A stretch of 64,000 nt of DNA from contig NC_062222.1 in the NCBI RefSeq assembly GCF_902686445.1, positions 41,849,792 through 41,913,791 on the forward strand, in the 5' to 3' direction. Within the stretch, counting starts at the first letter, position 1, and every line of letters starts with the position of its first letter. This DNA is from Sciurus carolinensis (taxonomy: Eukaryota > Chordata > Mammalia > Rodentia > Sciuridae). The translations under genes and the position numbers were made by a program. Positions 34,721 to 46,402 of this stretch are shown one piece after another. The notes below the pieces were generated by a model, which searched no databases, was not told the origin of the DNA, and saw only the letters and a list, made by a program, of their open reading frames with translations.

Positions 34721-35320
34721 TCATCCGCTTATCAGCGAGATCATTCGTCCTTTAGTTTTTTGAGATTGGCTTATCTCACTTAGCATGATATTCTCCAATT
34801 TCGACCATTTGCCTACAAATGCCATAATTTTATCATTCTTCATTGCGGAGTAATATTCCATTGTATAAATATGCCACAGTTTCTTTATCCATTCATCAAC
34901 TGAAGGGCATCTAGGTTGGTTCCACAATCTGGCTATGGTGAATTGAGCAGCAATGAACATTGATGTGGCTGTATCTCTGTAGTATGCTGATTTTAAGTCC
35001 TTTGGGTATAGGCCAAGGAGTGGGATAGCTGGGTCAAATGGTGTTTCCATTCCAAGCTTTCTGAGGAATCTCCACACTGCTTTCCAGAGTGGCTGCACTA
35101 ATTTGCAACCCCACCAGCAATGTATGAGTGTTCCTTTTTCACCACATCCTCGCCAACACCTATTGTTGCTTGTATTCTTGATAATCGCCATTCTAATTGG
35201 GGTGAGATGAAATCTTAGGGTAGTTTTGATTTGCATTTCCCTTATTACTAGGGATGTTGAACATTTTTTCATATATCTGGTGATTACTTGTACATCTTCT
35301 TCTGTGAAGTGTCTGTTCAT
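34721..35320 (-). pseudogene. L1 ORF2 C-terminal fragment
   Basis: About 200 codons of the ORF2 C-terminus ending at a natural-looking stop. It includes the Cys-containing end domain: [18 protein letters not shown], then [11 protein letters not shown], then [14 protein letters not shown], all hallmarks of mammalian L1 ORF2. The frame is intact from the frameshift near 35.41 kb to the stop. Without the endonuclease and RT domains it is inactive. Confidence 0.9.
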
Positions 35321-35405
35321 TTCCTTAGCCCATTTGTTGATTGGATTATTTGTATTCTTCGTGTAGAGTTTTTTGAGTTCTTTATAGATTCTGGAAATTA
35401 GCGCT

Positions 35406-35834
35406 CTATCTGAGGTATGGTTGGCAAAGATAATTCTCCCACTCTGTAGGCTCTCTCTTCACATTTCTGATAGTTTCCTTTGCTGAGAGAAAGCTTTTAA
35501 GTTTGAATCTATCCCAGTTGTTGATTCTTGCTTTTATTTCTTGTGCTATGGGAGTCCTGTTAAGGAAATCTGATCCTAAGCCAACAAGTTGAAGATTTGG
35601 ACCTACTTTTTCTTCTATAAGATGCAGGGTCTCTGGTCTGATTCCGAGGTCCTTGATCCATTTTGAGTTGAGTTTTGTGTAGGGTGAGAGATAGGGGTTT
35701 AATTTCATTCTATTGCATATAGTTTTCCAGTTTTCCCAGCACCTTTTGTTGAAGAGGCTATCTTTTCTCCATTGCATATTGTTGGAACCTTTGTCTAGTA
35801 TGAGAAAATTGTATTTATTTGGGTTTGTGTCCAT
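35406..35834 (-). pseudogene. L1 ORF2 segment upstream of a frameshift
   Basis: 142 open codons of the ORF2 region between RT and the C-terminus (KWIKDLGIRPETLHLIEE is typical). It closes at QPYLR-stop, whereas the next frame continues with the expected L1 text ([15 protein letters not shown]) into 35320-34721, so a single indel near 35410-35420 is the only disabling change I see here. The start Met is internal and not a real start. Confidence 0.9.
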
Positions 35835-35970
35835 GTCCTCTATTCTGTACCATTGATCTACCTGTCTGTTTTGGTACCAATACCATGCCGTTTTTGTTAC
35901 TATTGCTTTGTAGTAGAATTGAAGATCTGGTATTGCAATACCCCCTGCTTCGCTCTAATTATCTCTTTTC

Positions 35971-36624
35971 AATGAAATAATTTTCTAAACTTTAATAGAG
36001 TATAACATATTAGCAACATTGTCATACATATCAATGCCTTATGTATCCTGAATAGGTATTTCATCAGTAGTGAGCACTTAATTCAGTGAATCTTATGACG
36101 AATTTTTCCCCTTATGAATTCTTATTGCAAGGTTACTCTAGTAAATTATTTAGTAAAGAAGTGGAAGATCAGGGAAAATACTATGACCTCATCTTGAAAC
36201 ATTTAAAAAACTCTAAAATTTATGGGAGGGGTAATAGAAAAATTCTATATGCCTCAAAAAACTCAGTGTTCCATCTGACATTCATAGGTATAAGTGTAGG
36301 TGAATGTGATTGCTTCAGGCATTCACCAGTGAAAAACCACTGTGATAATAATACACATGTGATATTTTTGTTCATTCAAGTTATAAAGTTAACAGTTTGT
36401 AAACTCTACAAAAGTGTGTGTTATGTCTTTTAAAGATAATCATAATGTATCTGTCATTACCATTTCCAAATAAATATAAAAAAAAATTAAGTACAGGCAA
36501 ATGCAACAGCTTCTAGGCAAGATTAGCACTTAAATTTTTAGTTGAAATTCAGAAGAATTTATGAATAAATTATGGTCAAAGTAAATGAAAAATCTTCTAA
36601 AATATTAAATTATGGGTAATTATT
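35971..36624. other. No gene seen
   Basis: AT-rich DNA. The 115-codon open stretch at 36086-36433 has no recognisable domain, signal or homologue, and no exon signal at either end. Confidence 0.45.
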
Positions 36625-37066
36625 ATTGTTTGGATCTGTAATGCCCCTGAAAAGATCATGTGCTGGGTAATGCAGGAATGTTCAGAGGTAAATAATTAGA
36701 TTATGATAGTTGTAACCTCATTAGTAGATTGATCCATTTCAGAGATTAAGAGTTTGAGAGGATTACTGGGTGGTAACTGTTAGCAGGTATAACATAGCTG
36801 GAGGAAGTTAGTAACCCAGGGCATAGCCTTGGACAATATCTTATTCTTGATTCCTCTCACACTGTTTCCTGGTTAAGATGAGCTGAGAAGCTTTCCTCTG
36901 TCATTCCCTTCGGCCATGATATTCTGTGTCACCTCAGGTCCAGAACAATGGAGCTGTCCAACCACAGATAGAATCTCTGTAATCATGATTCTAAATTAAA
37001 TTTTACCTCCTCTAAATTGTTCTTGTCAGGTATTTTGGTCAAAATAATGCACAGTTGACTAACACA
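36625..37066 (+). mobile_element. MaLR solo LTR
   Basis: Starts 'tgtttggatctgtaatgccc', carries the middle block 'ggtggtaactgttagcaggt', and ends 'tcttgtcaggtattttggtc' ... 'ttgactaacaca'. It parallels the LTR at 40958-41412 in order along most of its length. Direction is plus by the AATTAAATTT-like polyadenylation region and the CA end. Confidence 0.7.
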
Positions 37067-38149
37067 ATAATCAACGAATTTACTCTTTGAAGAATCACAA
37101 AATCATCTCATAACAAAAGGCTATGAAAGAAATTATTGGTAACTGGAAATAATGGAAAGATTAATAAAATAGTATAATTGTGAAAACACAACTTATTATT
37201 CCTCTTTAACTTTATTACATATTGTGTGTGTCTGATAAAAATTCCATATCAGAAAAACTTACAAAAAAGGCAGAATTTTTATTGCCTTTTTCCTATTCAT
37301 CCTTCCGAGTTCATTTATCTCTGATGATCGTGTTCTGGAGAACTTCTCTTCTGGGATAGAAACCTCAACAAAACTCACTGAGCTCTAGGTCATTCCGTGG
37401 GTTTCTAATTTAGTTAAAAATAAATTAATTTAATACCTGTTTTATGATAGATTTAAGAATAAATTTTACTCTAGTATCCTCTGGACTAGGCAATCTCAAG
37501 GTCAACTCAGGAACAGAGTCAACTTTTACTAAGGTCCTTAGGTCCTTATAGGAGGATTACAAAGCAGAGACCAACTAGGACTCATACTAGATGGTCTGTG
37601 CCATAGTCACATTTATATCCAGAGAAGTAAGAGAAAATGCTTGGAGTTACTAAACATATTCACACAGTCACTCTGTTGTTACCCTCTGAGTGGATGTCCA
37701 TTAATGAAGTATTTTGTTTATGTTGTTTACTCATTTTATGTTGTTTACTTGTTTTTCTGTGGAAACTTTTTACTTGTGCTTCATATCCCATGTCTATCAA
37801 CCTTCTCTGGGACCTTGCTCCATCAATTCCTCTATATCTTTCTTGACATCATCTCTTCTTTTTGTTAGAATTTTCAATTGTCCTTGCTTTCTTCTTAAAT
37901 AACCACCCATTCACCAAACTAACCAATAAAAACCTCTTTCTCAATCCACATGTATCTCTAGCTTCTCATTCAACCTTTGCCTGTTCATTCTTGAGGTGTT
38001 ATGTACATTAGCTTCTCACTCAACTTTTCAATGCAATATTGTTTCTCTGCTTACCACCACTTCATGGGAATTTTTCTTGTTATTCTCCACTCACATCCAC
38101 AGTGCAAAAGTAAAAAAGCACATGTAGCGGTCACCATTTCACAAAAATA
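37067..38149. other. No gene seen
   Basis: Unassigned DNA. Three overlapping open stretches at 37637-37902 are hydrophobic, in different frames, and unsupported. Confidence 0.45.
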
Positions 38150-38350
38150 GCAATACAGGAACTAAGCATTTGGAATGTGAAATCAGACTATCTGCACAAT
38201 TACTGCTTCTTGTAACCTGTACCTCCATTATTCTGCAAATAAAATGGGAAAATATAATAATAGTATTTTTGACAGTGTAATGGGAGCTAATGTATTTAGT
38301 TCATGTACCGTACTCACAGAGGTGTCTTAACAACTTTAACTATCAGTATT
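38150..38350 (+). mobile_element. MIR SINE remnant
   Basis: 'ttggaatgtgaaatcagact', 'cctgtacctccattattctg', 'aaataaaatgggaaaatata', 'gggagctaatgtatttagtt' follow the MIR order (head, core, tail). Confidence 0.55.
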
Positions 38351-38959
38351 TCCTGAAATGTAAAATGGAAGACTGTAGCAGTTTGTCCCATGTAACAATT
38401 AAGCTGTGTGGCTAACACCAACCAGTGTAAAGTGAATGTAGTAAACGTTCAGTAAAACTTAGCTGCTTTAAAACTCTGAATTGTTAAATCTTGATCATAC
38501 CTGTCATCATCATTTTTACCTCAGGTGGTTTTTTCATGTTGGTTGTTTTGTTTGTCTGCTTCTTAGTAATCTCCTTTGTTGCCTGTTTTTCTCCATTAAT
38601 TTCATAACTCTATGTGTTCCCAGGGTGCAGTAATTGGCTTTCTACTCTACTAATTTTCTGTATTCTCTCTGTAAACCTTATCCAAACTCAGGGTTTCCAA
38701 CTTTGCCAGACACGAGGCAATTCCAGAATTCTCTGCTTATAAGCCATTTTTATATATCTGACTCATATATCGCAACTTGAATATCTCTCAAGTACTCTAA
38801 ATTCAGCATGTCTCAAAACAATATCATTGTCTTTTTCTACAAACTTGTTTTTCCTCTGCATGTGCATGTCATTGTTACTCCGTCCATGTGTTCAAAAGGA
38901 CAACTTGGGAGTTAAATTTGCAACCTTTTTCTGACTTCCCCTTGCATCCAATCTATACC
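38351..38959. other. No gene seen
   Basis: Unassigned DNA, possibly the decayed 5' extension of the L2 that follows. Confidence 0.4.
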
Positions 38960-39900
38960 TACTAACTGTATGATAGCTGTTCCTACTCCTTTCTCAGTTC
39001 AGGTTTTTCTTAGATTGTGACTGTAAGCTTCTAAGCTGCTCAGTTCATCTGCAACAAATGTTAACTGCATGATCTACATCCTTCCCTTGACGGAAGACAT
39101 TCAACGGCACCCTATTATTTTGACAGTAAGATTCAGTACTGTTCATTAGTTGCACAAACCTATCATTGGTTTTGTCTTATTATCTAATCAGTTATTCCTT
39201 AGTCATATAGAATGTTTTGCATGTTCCCAAATACATTTGTTTTTTCTCATATCTTCAGGTCTTCCATATATAGTACTTGTTTCTATCTCCTTTGTTCTTG
39301 ATTTCCCACAATCTCTCACAAATCTATACTCACCTTGTAGAGTTCACTTCTCTAGGAAGTTCAGGGTCTTATACAGAAGCCCCATTCATGTGTAAAATTA
39401 TTTCAAACACAGCAAGCCCTGTACTATACTTTAAATATCAGTATTCTTGTCATTTTCTCACTGGACAATGAACTGAAAAAGGACAAAGACTTATTTCCCA
39501 CTACTCTTCCTCCCACTATTTCTTCACCAGCCACATTAGCTTCAGAACTACTTCTCAACTACTGCAGACATCTTCTTTCACTAGGATATTGGTGCCACTT
39601 GCTCCTTCTGCCAGGTACATACATTGCCAACTACCTTACCTCCTTCACAGCGTTGGTCAAATCTCACTTCAGAATGAGACCTGCCATGATCATGCTATTT
39701 AAAGTACAAACTACAGTCACCCAGAAGGCCCAGCCACCTTACCTTATCAATCTCTATAATATTATGAAATTTATTATTGGGTTTATAGGCTGTCTCTTCA
39801 TTCATAATACAAGCATAAAATAAGGACCATACATTGTATTATTCTCTATTTATTATCAATTCCTAAAACAAAGTACATGTTCAGTAAATATATGGTAAAT
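38960..39900 (+). mobile_element. LINE-2 (L2) 3' region
   Basis: A long pyrimidine-rich plus-strand text in L2 order: 'catccttcccttgacggaag', 'cttcaggtcttccatatata', 'ccttctgccaggtacataca', 'acctccttcacagcgttggt', 'agtacatgttcagtaaatat' near the end. The 'agtaaatat...aatgaatag' ending near 39890 matches the L2 tail style. All frames are decayed. Confidence 0.6.
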
Positions 39901-40957
39901 AATGAATAGAAGGAAGGATGAGATAATTATTTTTCTTTTTAAGCAATATAATGACAGACTCATAATGGTCATTCAATGAATGTTTACAAAATTCATGATA
40001 AATTAAAATCATTAACCAATTCAATTTTAATAACTCAGTTCAGTGTAAGCAATTTAAAAATTAAATAATCAAGCCCTTGTTAATATTAGAGGGAAATTCT
40101 ACCATTATGATAAGGTTGAAAAATAGTCAGTGTTGTGAATTCAACTATATTGCAGTTTGCTCACCAGAAAATAAGTCGTAACAAATTTAATTTTCTTGCG
40201 AAAGAGGCTAAGTTATTTTCCACTTTTTCTTCTATCACTAATTTAGGACCAACCCCAAGAACTGTTGCTCAATTAGCCCTGAAAAGGATGAAATATTAAG
40301 TACTAAAGAAACACCACACATGTCATGTCCAACTCACTAAACTGAGACATCTGTTATAGTAGAATAACTTTCTATTATATGTTCAAATTGTGCTGTGATT
40401 TGGGGTTGATTGAGAAGGGGTGGTTAGTGTGATGAGCAGCAAGATGAAGATATATCTATGCCAACCCCGTGCTCAGGGCCAGCTTTACTAGCAGAATGAT
40501 AAATAGATATGCTTTGTGTCAGTCACAGCTCAGAAAGTCTCCTAGTGCATTCCTTGTACATAGTGCATCCAAAGCTTAGAAGTTGGAAAATAAAATATTA
40601 CCAAGTGCCAGCTGCAAAAGCAGTCTGCAAAATCCCTCCACCTCACAGGGATAAAAGCGAATTATGCTATTTGGAAGACTGTAGCTTTCCTAGATCTTCA
40701 CTGAAGATATTACATATTTATTGATTTGGTAATTAGTAAGTATCCCAAGTATTGAAGCCAAAATAAGTATTAATGCTGAAGAGTGAACATGATAAAAAAA
40801 TTAATTTTTTTGGTTTTAATAAATGTGGTTACTCTGTTGACACAAATGATTCCCAAGTATTTATATTTCTTATGCATTTTAAAATTTTTAAGTACTGAAC
40901 AAAATGAACATTGAGATAATAAAGGTTCATATCATTTGTTTAATTTGTGGAAATAAA
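39901..40957. other. No gene seen
   Basis: Unassigned AT-rich DNA. The open stretch at 40509-40724 is unsupported. Confidence 0.45.
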
Positions 40958-41412
40958 TGTTATGATTTACATAGGAGGTATCCCCCAAAAGCTCAGGCAT
41001 GAGACATTGCAAGAAAGTTTAGAGATTTAATGATTGAGTTATGAGAGTCTTAACCCGACCAGTGTGTTAATCCCCTGACAGAGATTAACTGTGAGGTAAC
41101 TGTAGGCAGGTGGAGTGTGGCTGGAGGAGGTGGGTCATTGGGCACAGGCCTTTGATGTATACCTTTTGTCAGTAGAGAGTGGAGCTATTTCTCTCTGCTT
41201 GCCTCTGGACACGTCCTGAGCCACTTTCCTCCAACACATTCTTCTACCCTGACGTTCTACCACACCTTGGGCTCGGAGCAATGAAACCAGTTGTCTATGA
41301 ATCAGCTGTCTATGAGAACTCTGAAACTGTGAGCCCCAAATAAACTTTTTCTCCTCTAAAATTTTTCTTGTCAGATCTTTTGGTCACAGTAGCTAAAAAA
41401 CTGACTAAAGCA
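40958..41412 (+). mobile_element. MaLR solo LTR
   Basis: 455 bp from TGTTATGATTTACATAGGAG to CTGACTAAAGCA with a clear AATAAA (41339) about 70 bases before the end. Flanks ATAAA (40953-40957) and GTAAA (41413-41417) agree at four of five positions, compatible with the 5-bp TSD of ERV-L-type integration. Confidence 0.8.
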
Positions 41413-41499
41413 GTAAAAGAAGCCACATGTTAATAAGCAGAGCAGAGTCTTGCTGTAATGGACTGTTCAGTAGTCTCTGTATGTTCAGACCTAAGGTCT

Positions 41500-41800
41500 C
41501 CTCTTTCAGCTACTTACTGACCATGTGTAAAGGCGATTACTCATTTAAGCTTCTGTGCCTTATTTGTTTTATTTCTAAAATTATGATTAAGTATAATTAA
41601 TATCTATCAAATTCTAGCACCAATTTCGTATTATTCACTTCACATCATTAAATAGAGGCCTCACAACTTTAAGGAAGATGTTAACTATTATTTGATAGAG
41701 GAGGAAATAGACCATATCAACACTGAAAAAGATGTCCCACCTGACAGAGCTCTTAAGATGTGGAGTTGGCTTCACACCTCACTTTGCCCCTGCTTTTTGC
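41500..41800. mobile_element. Two MIR remnants, opposite strands
   Basis: 41500-41590 resembles the MIR core on the plus strand (cagctacttactgaccatgt, 'taagcttctgtgccttattt'). 41615-41800 resembles MIR on the minus strand (atagaggaggaaatagacca, 'cctgacagagctcttaagat'). Both are much decayed. Confidence 0.45.
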
Positions 41801-42496
41801 TACTTTTTCATGCTGCCTTTAGGCATGATAATAATCTCCCTTGGGAAAGTACACGGAGTAAGTAAATATGAAAATAAACAAGTTCATATTGTGAAATAAT
41901 TTGAAAACTACAAATTGTTATTTTAAAAAAGGATTTCTCAGCTTCCTGAATTATAAGAAGTAAATTTTTGTTGCTTACAAATTACCAACTTTTTGTTAGT
42001 TTGTAATCGCAGTCCAAATGTACTAATTCATCAAAGATATAATGGGTAGAGGATTTCAACAAGGGATTTAGTGACAGAGATTGAATAGTTAAGCAGACAA
42101 CTCTTGCAGTAGACCAATACATTTTGTGTTAGTATCACTGTCATACCAAAGACTATGGGCTACTACCAATAAAGACATCTTGAAGTTTGTTCTCAAGTAG
42201 TTATGTTTTTTTTTTAAATTTCATTTTACATTTTTTATTAAATGATTGCAATCCACATAGAACTATGTTCAAACATAGTTCTTCCTGCAAACATGAAAAT
42301 GGACTGAAGACATGTTAAAATTCTTTATCACTCTGATTTGTCATCATTAGTTTATTATGGAAATATCTGATTTTTAAGAATTAGATATGTTCTCATGAGT
42401 CAATATATATGGGAAATGAAAGGTTAAATTTCTGAAAAATCAGGTAAAAATGACAAAGTGTAGATACTCCATTTTCTCACATTGTCTATAATTTAT
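41801..42496. other. No gene seen
   Basis: Unassigned AT-rich DNA. Confidence 0.45.
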
Positions 42497-42904
42497 TGTT
42501 ATCATTAGCTTTTTCATCACTGTGACCTAAAGAGTTGGCAAGAAAAATGTAAAGGAGAAAAAGTATATTTTGGCTCATTGTTTCAGCAGTTCAGTCCATG
42601 GTCTGCCAGCTCCATAGCTCTCCACCCTAGTCCAGGCAAAATATCATGGCAGGAGGGCATGGTCGAGGAAAGCTGTTCAGGACATGGCACCAGGAAGCAG
42701 TCTGCTCACCACAGACAAAATATAAACCCCAAGACATGTCCCCAGTGACCTACATCCTCCAGTTACACACTACCTGCCTACGGTTACCACTGAGTTAATC
42801 AATACCAGTGAATTAATGCACCAATTAGGTTAAGGATCTGTGAACTTTCTTGCATTGTCTCACACATGAGCTTTTGAGGGACATCTCAGTCCTAATCCAT
42901 AACA
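42497..42904 (-). mobile_element. MaLR solo LTR
   Basis: On the minus strand it starts TGTTATGGATTAGGACTGAG and ends 'tgatgaaaaagctaatgata'-side at 42497. The blocks 'catggcaggagggcatggtc' and 'cccagtgacctacatcctcc' (plus strand) recur in order in the LTR at 60257-60688, so the two belong to one subfamily. Confidence 0.75.
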
Positions 42905-43599
42905 ATTTTCAAGTAACTATTTCATCATTCTCTTGAATTGGCATAATAGTTAAATTAGTTCTACTTAATGTTAGGTAATCTAGCCACCAAGATATTTTAG
43001 AACTGAATTAGATTGATAAAATGTAACACTTAAACAATTATAAAATTCAGTATTTTAAAATACATACTTTTACATTCCATCTTGTTAGATTGCAATTTTG
43101 AATGACAGGTGTTTATGATGATAAAAGAGTCAGAAGTACATACTTTAGAGAGTTTGAAGATACTCTTGAAGCATGGTAACAATGCCATTTAAACTAAGAT
43201 TGCTGCGATGAAGATTTATTGATAAATATAGGAATTTTCATCAATCACCTCTACCAAGGGCCTTCCAAACAGTTCAACTATGAGTTTACTAAATATCTCA
43301 CTGGGGTTATGAGGTATATAATACCTCTTAACAGTCATTGCCATAATGTTCCTTTTCCTACAGCTGTCTGAAACATTATTCTGAAATATGAAATAAAAGA
43401 AATGCTACCCAGAATGCTTTACCTTTCCATGAGCATGCAATGACTTTGATAACTTTGTCATTTCTTCACATTTTTAAGCATCAAATCTTTTCCATTTGGT
43501 AAAGTCAGTCATTCAATAAGAGTTTATGGAGTAAATGAATACCCAGATAATAATTATGATAAGCTTTTAAGTCTATCATGATAATATTAATTGCTCATT
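42905..43599. other. No gene seen
   Basis: Unassigned AT-rich DNA. Confidence 0.45.
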
Positions 43600-43815
43600 T
43601 TTATTGACCACTTTCTGAGTGAAGTATGTTGATTCTAAGAAATTTCTAACTAACATAATAATTAATCCTTACAAGAAATTTTGGCTAGATACATATATTG
43701 ATGCTATTTTACAAGCCATGGAATTGAGAGGTAAAGGAAAATCCAAATGGTCATATTACTACTATATAGTGGACCAGGATTCAAGTCCAGTGATCCTTCA
43801 AAGACTCCAGAGAAA
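43600..43815 (-). mobile_element. MIR SINE remnant
   Basis: On the plus strand: 'taattaatccttacaagaaa', 'tgctattttacaagccatgg', 'aattgagaggtaaaggaaaa', 'accaggattcaagtccagtg' is the complement of MIR from tail to head. Confidence 0.6.
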
Positions 43816-43854
43816 GACAACCTATGATTAAATTCCATCTTAATTTCATACAAC

Positions 43855-44030
43855 TATTGCACATTGGGCAATACACTTAACTTCTCTGAGCCCCAGTTTC
43901 ATCAATTTTAAAATAAAGTTAGACTAATTTGTACCCAACTAATGCAAATATATATTAATAAATAAATAAAATTAGCTAATATGTGTATCATTCTTAGAAT
44001 AGTGCATAATAAATGCTCAATAGAGGATAG
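43855..44030 (+). mobile_element. MIR SINE remnant
   Basis: The MIR core is well preserved (gggcaatacacttaacttct, then 'ctgagccccagtttcatcaa'), followed by the tail 'agaatagtgcataataaatg' and 'ctcaatag'. Confidence 0.75.
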
Positions 44031-44062
44031 CTTTTTATTGCCTATTAATTTCTATAGAGGTA

Positions 44063-44590
44063 CAGTCATGGGTCACTTAATGTGGATAGGATACAGTCTC
44101 AGAAATGCATCATTATGTCTCTTCATCATTTTACAAATATTAAAGATTATACATACACAAACTTGGATGGCATATGTCAATTCATGGATGTTAAAGACAC
44201 AGTAAACATAAGATGCATGAGGCTGCTGGCAAGACACAATTATTTCACAGACACTTTTTTAAATAAATAGAATAGTATGCCATAAAATAAAAATGAAAAT
44301 TATAGTATAGTAAATATATGAAAGAGTAACAGTCTTTTATTATTATCAAGTATTATATACCATGCATAATTGTGTATATTTTTAATGATTGTCAAATAGT
44401 TTTGCTTATACTGACATCAGCAGGCATGTCAGTAATGCCTTGCGTTATGATGTTATGTGACTATGACTTCACTAGGCAATAGGAATTTTTTTAACTCCCT
44501 TATAATCTTATGGGACCACCATAAGATTATATGTGTGATCATATGTGTGATCTTTCATTGACCACAATGTCATTTTACTGTGCATGACTG
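44063..44590 (+). mobile_element. Non-autonomous DNA transposon, pogo/Tigger-like
   Basis: A 528-base element bounded by inverted CAGTCATG / CATGACTG ends, each with an adjoining TA (44061-44062 and 44591-44592), the target duplication of Tc1/mariner-type elements. Inner text ('gggtcacttaatgtggatag', 'cagtctcagaaatgcatcat', 'cttatgggaccaccataaga') matches a known old mammalian MER-type repeat in order, and the element has no transposase. The subfamily name is uncertain. Confidence 0.7.
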
Positions 44591-44675
44591 TAAAACCTAT
44601 AGGCACACTGACAAAAAAAAGAGCAAAAAATTACATATTTTGATGAGACACAGAAATCAAATATATGTATACATT

Positions 44676-44700
44676 TATATATATATATATATATATATAT
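44676..44700 (+). repeat. (TA)n microsatellite
   Basis: About 24 bases of alternating TA just beyond the DNA transposon. Confidence 0.9.
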
Positions 44701-44704
44701 AAAA

Positions 44705-44835
44705 TCTAGTCATTTATTTAACAAATACATATGAAGCACTTAGTACAAACTAGAAACTTTGTTCCACATTGGTGACACAGTAGTAAACAAAAAAAGGCAT
44801 TGACCCTGCCTCATGGAGCGTACTTTCTCAATCTT
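44705..44835 (-). mobile_element. L2 3'-end fragment
   Basis: On the plus strand: 'tcatttatttaacaaataca', 'gaagcacttagtacaaacta', 'gtgacacagtagtaaacaaa', 'accctgcctcatggagcgta', the complement of the L2 3' end. Confidence 0.65.
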
Positions 44836-46265
44836 TCGTGATTTTGACAGGAGATAAGATATATTCTTAACCCCCAAATTTTGGTGACAAAATGGAGGGA
44901 GGGAAGAACAAATCATGCTTTGTTATATGACTTGATATATAAGGTTATTCCTCAGAGAATAGCAAGCCAAATTTAAATCTAAGACTTGAAAGAGATTTCT
45001 TTGCCAGTAAGAGACCCTCTACCACAGGGCAAAACATAATGTACCATGAAACAGTTTTGTAGGTAAATAGAGGCAGGATCACAAAATATTGATGAAGTTT
45101 GTGGGTAAGTTGAAAAAAGAAAGCTCTCTGGTTTCAAGATCTTGTAGTTAGTCTACAAAAGTTCCTCTATCAGCAATGTCACTTTGATGATGCATTTGAA
45201 AGCAATGAGGCTTAAAAGCCTGAATTCTAGCACTTATGTTATAAGACTGCTTTTAATTCTCGCCCAGGGCCCACTTTGTTTTAGAAACAATGTTTTCCCT
45301 GAGGCCTTCAATAGGGGGTGAGATATGTGCTACTCCGGAGTATCTGCTACCCAGGGAATATTTAATGGGGTTGCACAGTAGGAGCCATGACCCCCACATC
45401 TCTGCACTTTGGGGAATCCATTTTCAGCTTGGATTCTAAGCTAGAAGTGATTCTTTCCATTAAAACATGTTTTAAAAAACTTCTATCATACCCACAGCAT
45501 GCAAAAAAAAAAGAAAGAAAAAAAAAGCTGATTTCCAGAAAGCTCAGTACATATAGGATGTTCACTTTATGGAAAGACAGGGAGACAGTTACGACTAAAG
45601 GAACCATTCTTGCATTTAGAATTCTGAGACCAGTGGACATGACAGGAAAACAGTCAAGGGATAAGAACCACTGGTGGAAATGATTCATCTCCAGGTTCTT
45701 TAAGTATAGGAATCCAGTCCAAAGCAGATCAATTCCATTAGTCACACCACTTAAACATTATCATCAGTGTAGGAAAACCACAGATGACTCTCACAACATA
45801 CTCTATTCACCTGTGTATTATAGACTACACATAATTTCTAATGCAGGGTACTAGTTCCAACAAATCATTTAATCCTCTTTAAAATTTGTAAGTTTAAAAT
45901 CTCTAGAACTCTGTAGATAATACTTGTCTGTCAGACCCAGGTTGCTGATTATTGGAGTAAGCAAAAAAGAACATCTCTTATAAAGTTCTTCCATAGTGAA
46001 TCACATTTCTCTCTATGTATTAGGAAAGTGCCATTCACTTCAACACAATACCTGCTGGCTCGGGACTATGAAGAGGGCTTTATGTGTGTATGTTTACATA
46101 TGAAATACAAAGAAAAATAAATTTCAGTTCCTTCTGCCTAAGGCCTTGCTAACTTGTAGGAAATTAAGAAAAATTTCATAAAAATTACTATGCAAGACTG
46201 ACTGCATTTATATAGCTTTATTTGTGTACAATATTTATGCATTCAAATTCAGATTACTTGGGCAA
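44836..46265. other. No gene seen
   Basis: Unassigned DNA. Overlapping opposite-strand open stretches at 45362-45745 (127 codons minus; 98 plus) share an A-rich tract (45503-45530, poly-Lys/Phe) and look accidental. Confidence 0.45.
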
Positions 46266-46402
46266 AATCTGTTCATGGTGGTGTATGCCTGTTGTCCCAG
46301 CTAGTCTACAGGCTGAGACAGGAGGATCACTTGAGCCCCAGAGTTAGAGACTAGCCTGGGAAACCTGAGTGAAACTCCATCTCAATATAATAATAATAAT
46401 AA
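46266..46402 (+). mobile_element. 7SL-derived monomer SINE
   Basis: 'tgttcatggtggtgtatgcc', 'gggaggatcacttgagcccc'-type text ('ggaggatcacttgagcccca') and 'gactagcctgggaaacctga' show an Alu-left-arm/proto-B1-like monomer, ending in a TAA-rich tail (46385-46402). Unlike the other SINEs here it lacks an ID unit, so it is probably an older free monomer. Confidence 0.75.

Larger units (their letters stand above)
34465..35955 (-). mobile_element. Young 5'-truncated L1 with TSD
   Basis: This 1,491-base L1 fragment on the minus strand is flanked by a perfect 15-base TSD, TAATTATCTCTTTTC (34450-34464 and 35956-35970). It begins on the plus strand with a T20 run (the poly(A) tail), then a 3'UTR with the CCCACCCCT tandem units and telomere-like text, then the C-terminal end of ORF2, and is cut off at 35955. 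The sharp TSD, long pure tail and near-open frames mark it as the youngest L1 in the window. Confidence 0.95.

Noticed and set aside
34721..35834. Active reverse transcriptase gene
   Set aside because: Only the ORF2 C-terminal part is present, with a frameshift and no endonuclease or RT palm.
36086..36433. 115-codon open frame on the plus strand
   Set aside because: No domain, signal or exon boundary; composition is that of random AT-rich DNA.
45362..45745. Opposed open frames of 127 and 98 codons
   Set aside because: Both depend on the same A-rich tract and neither has protein-like features beyond it.
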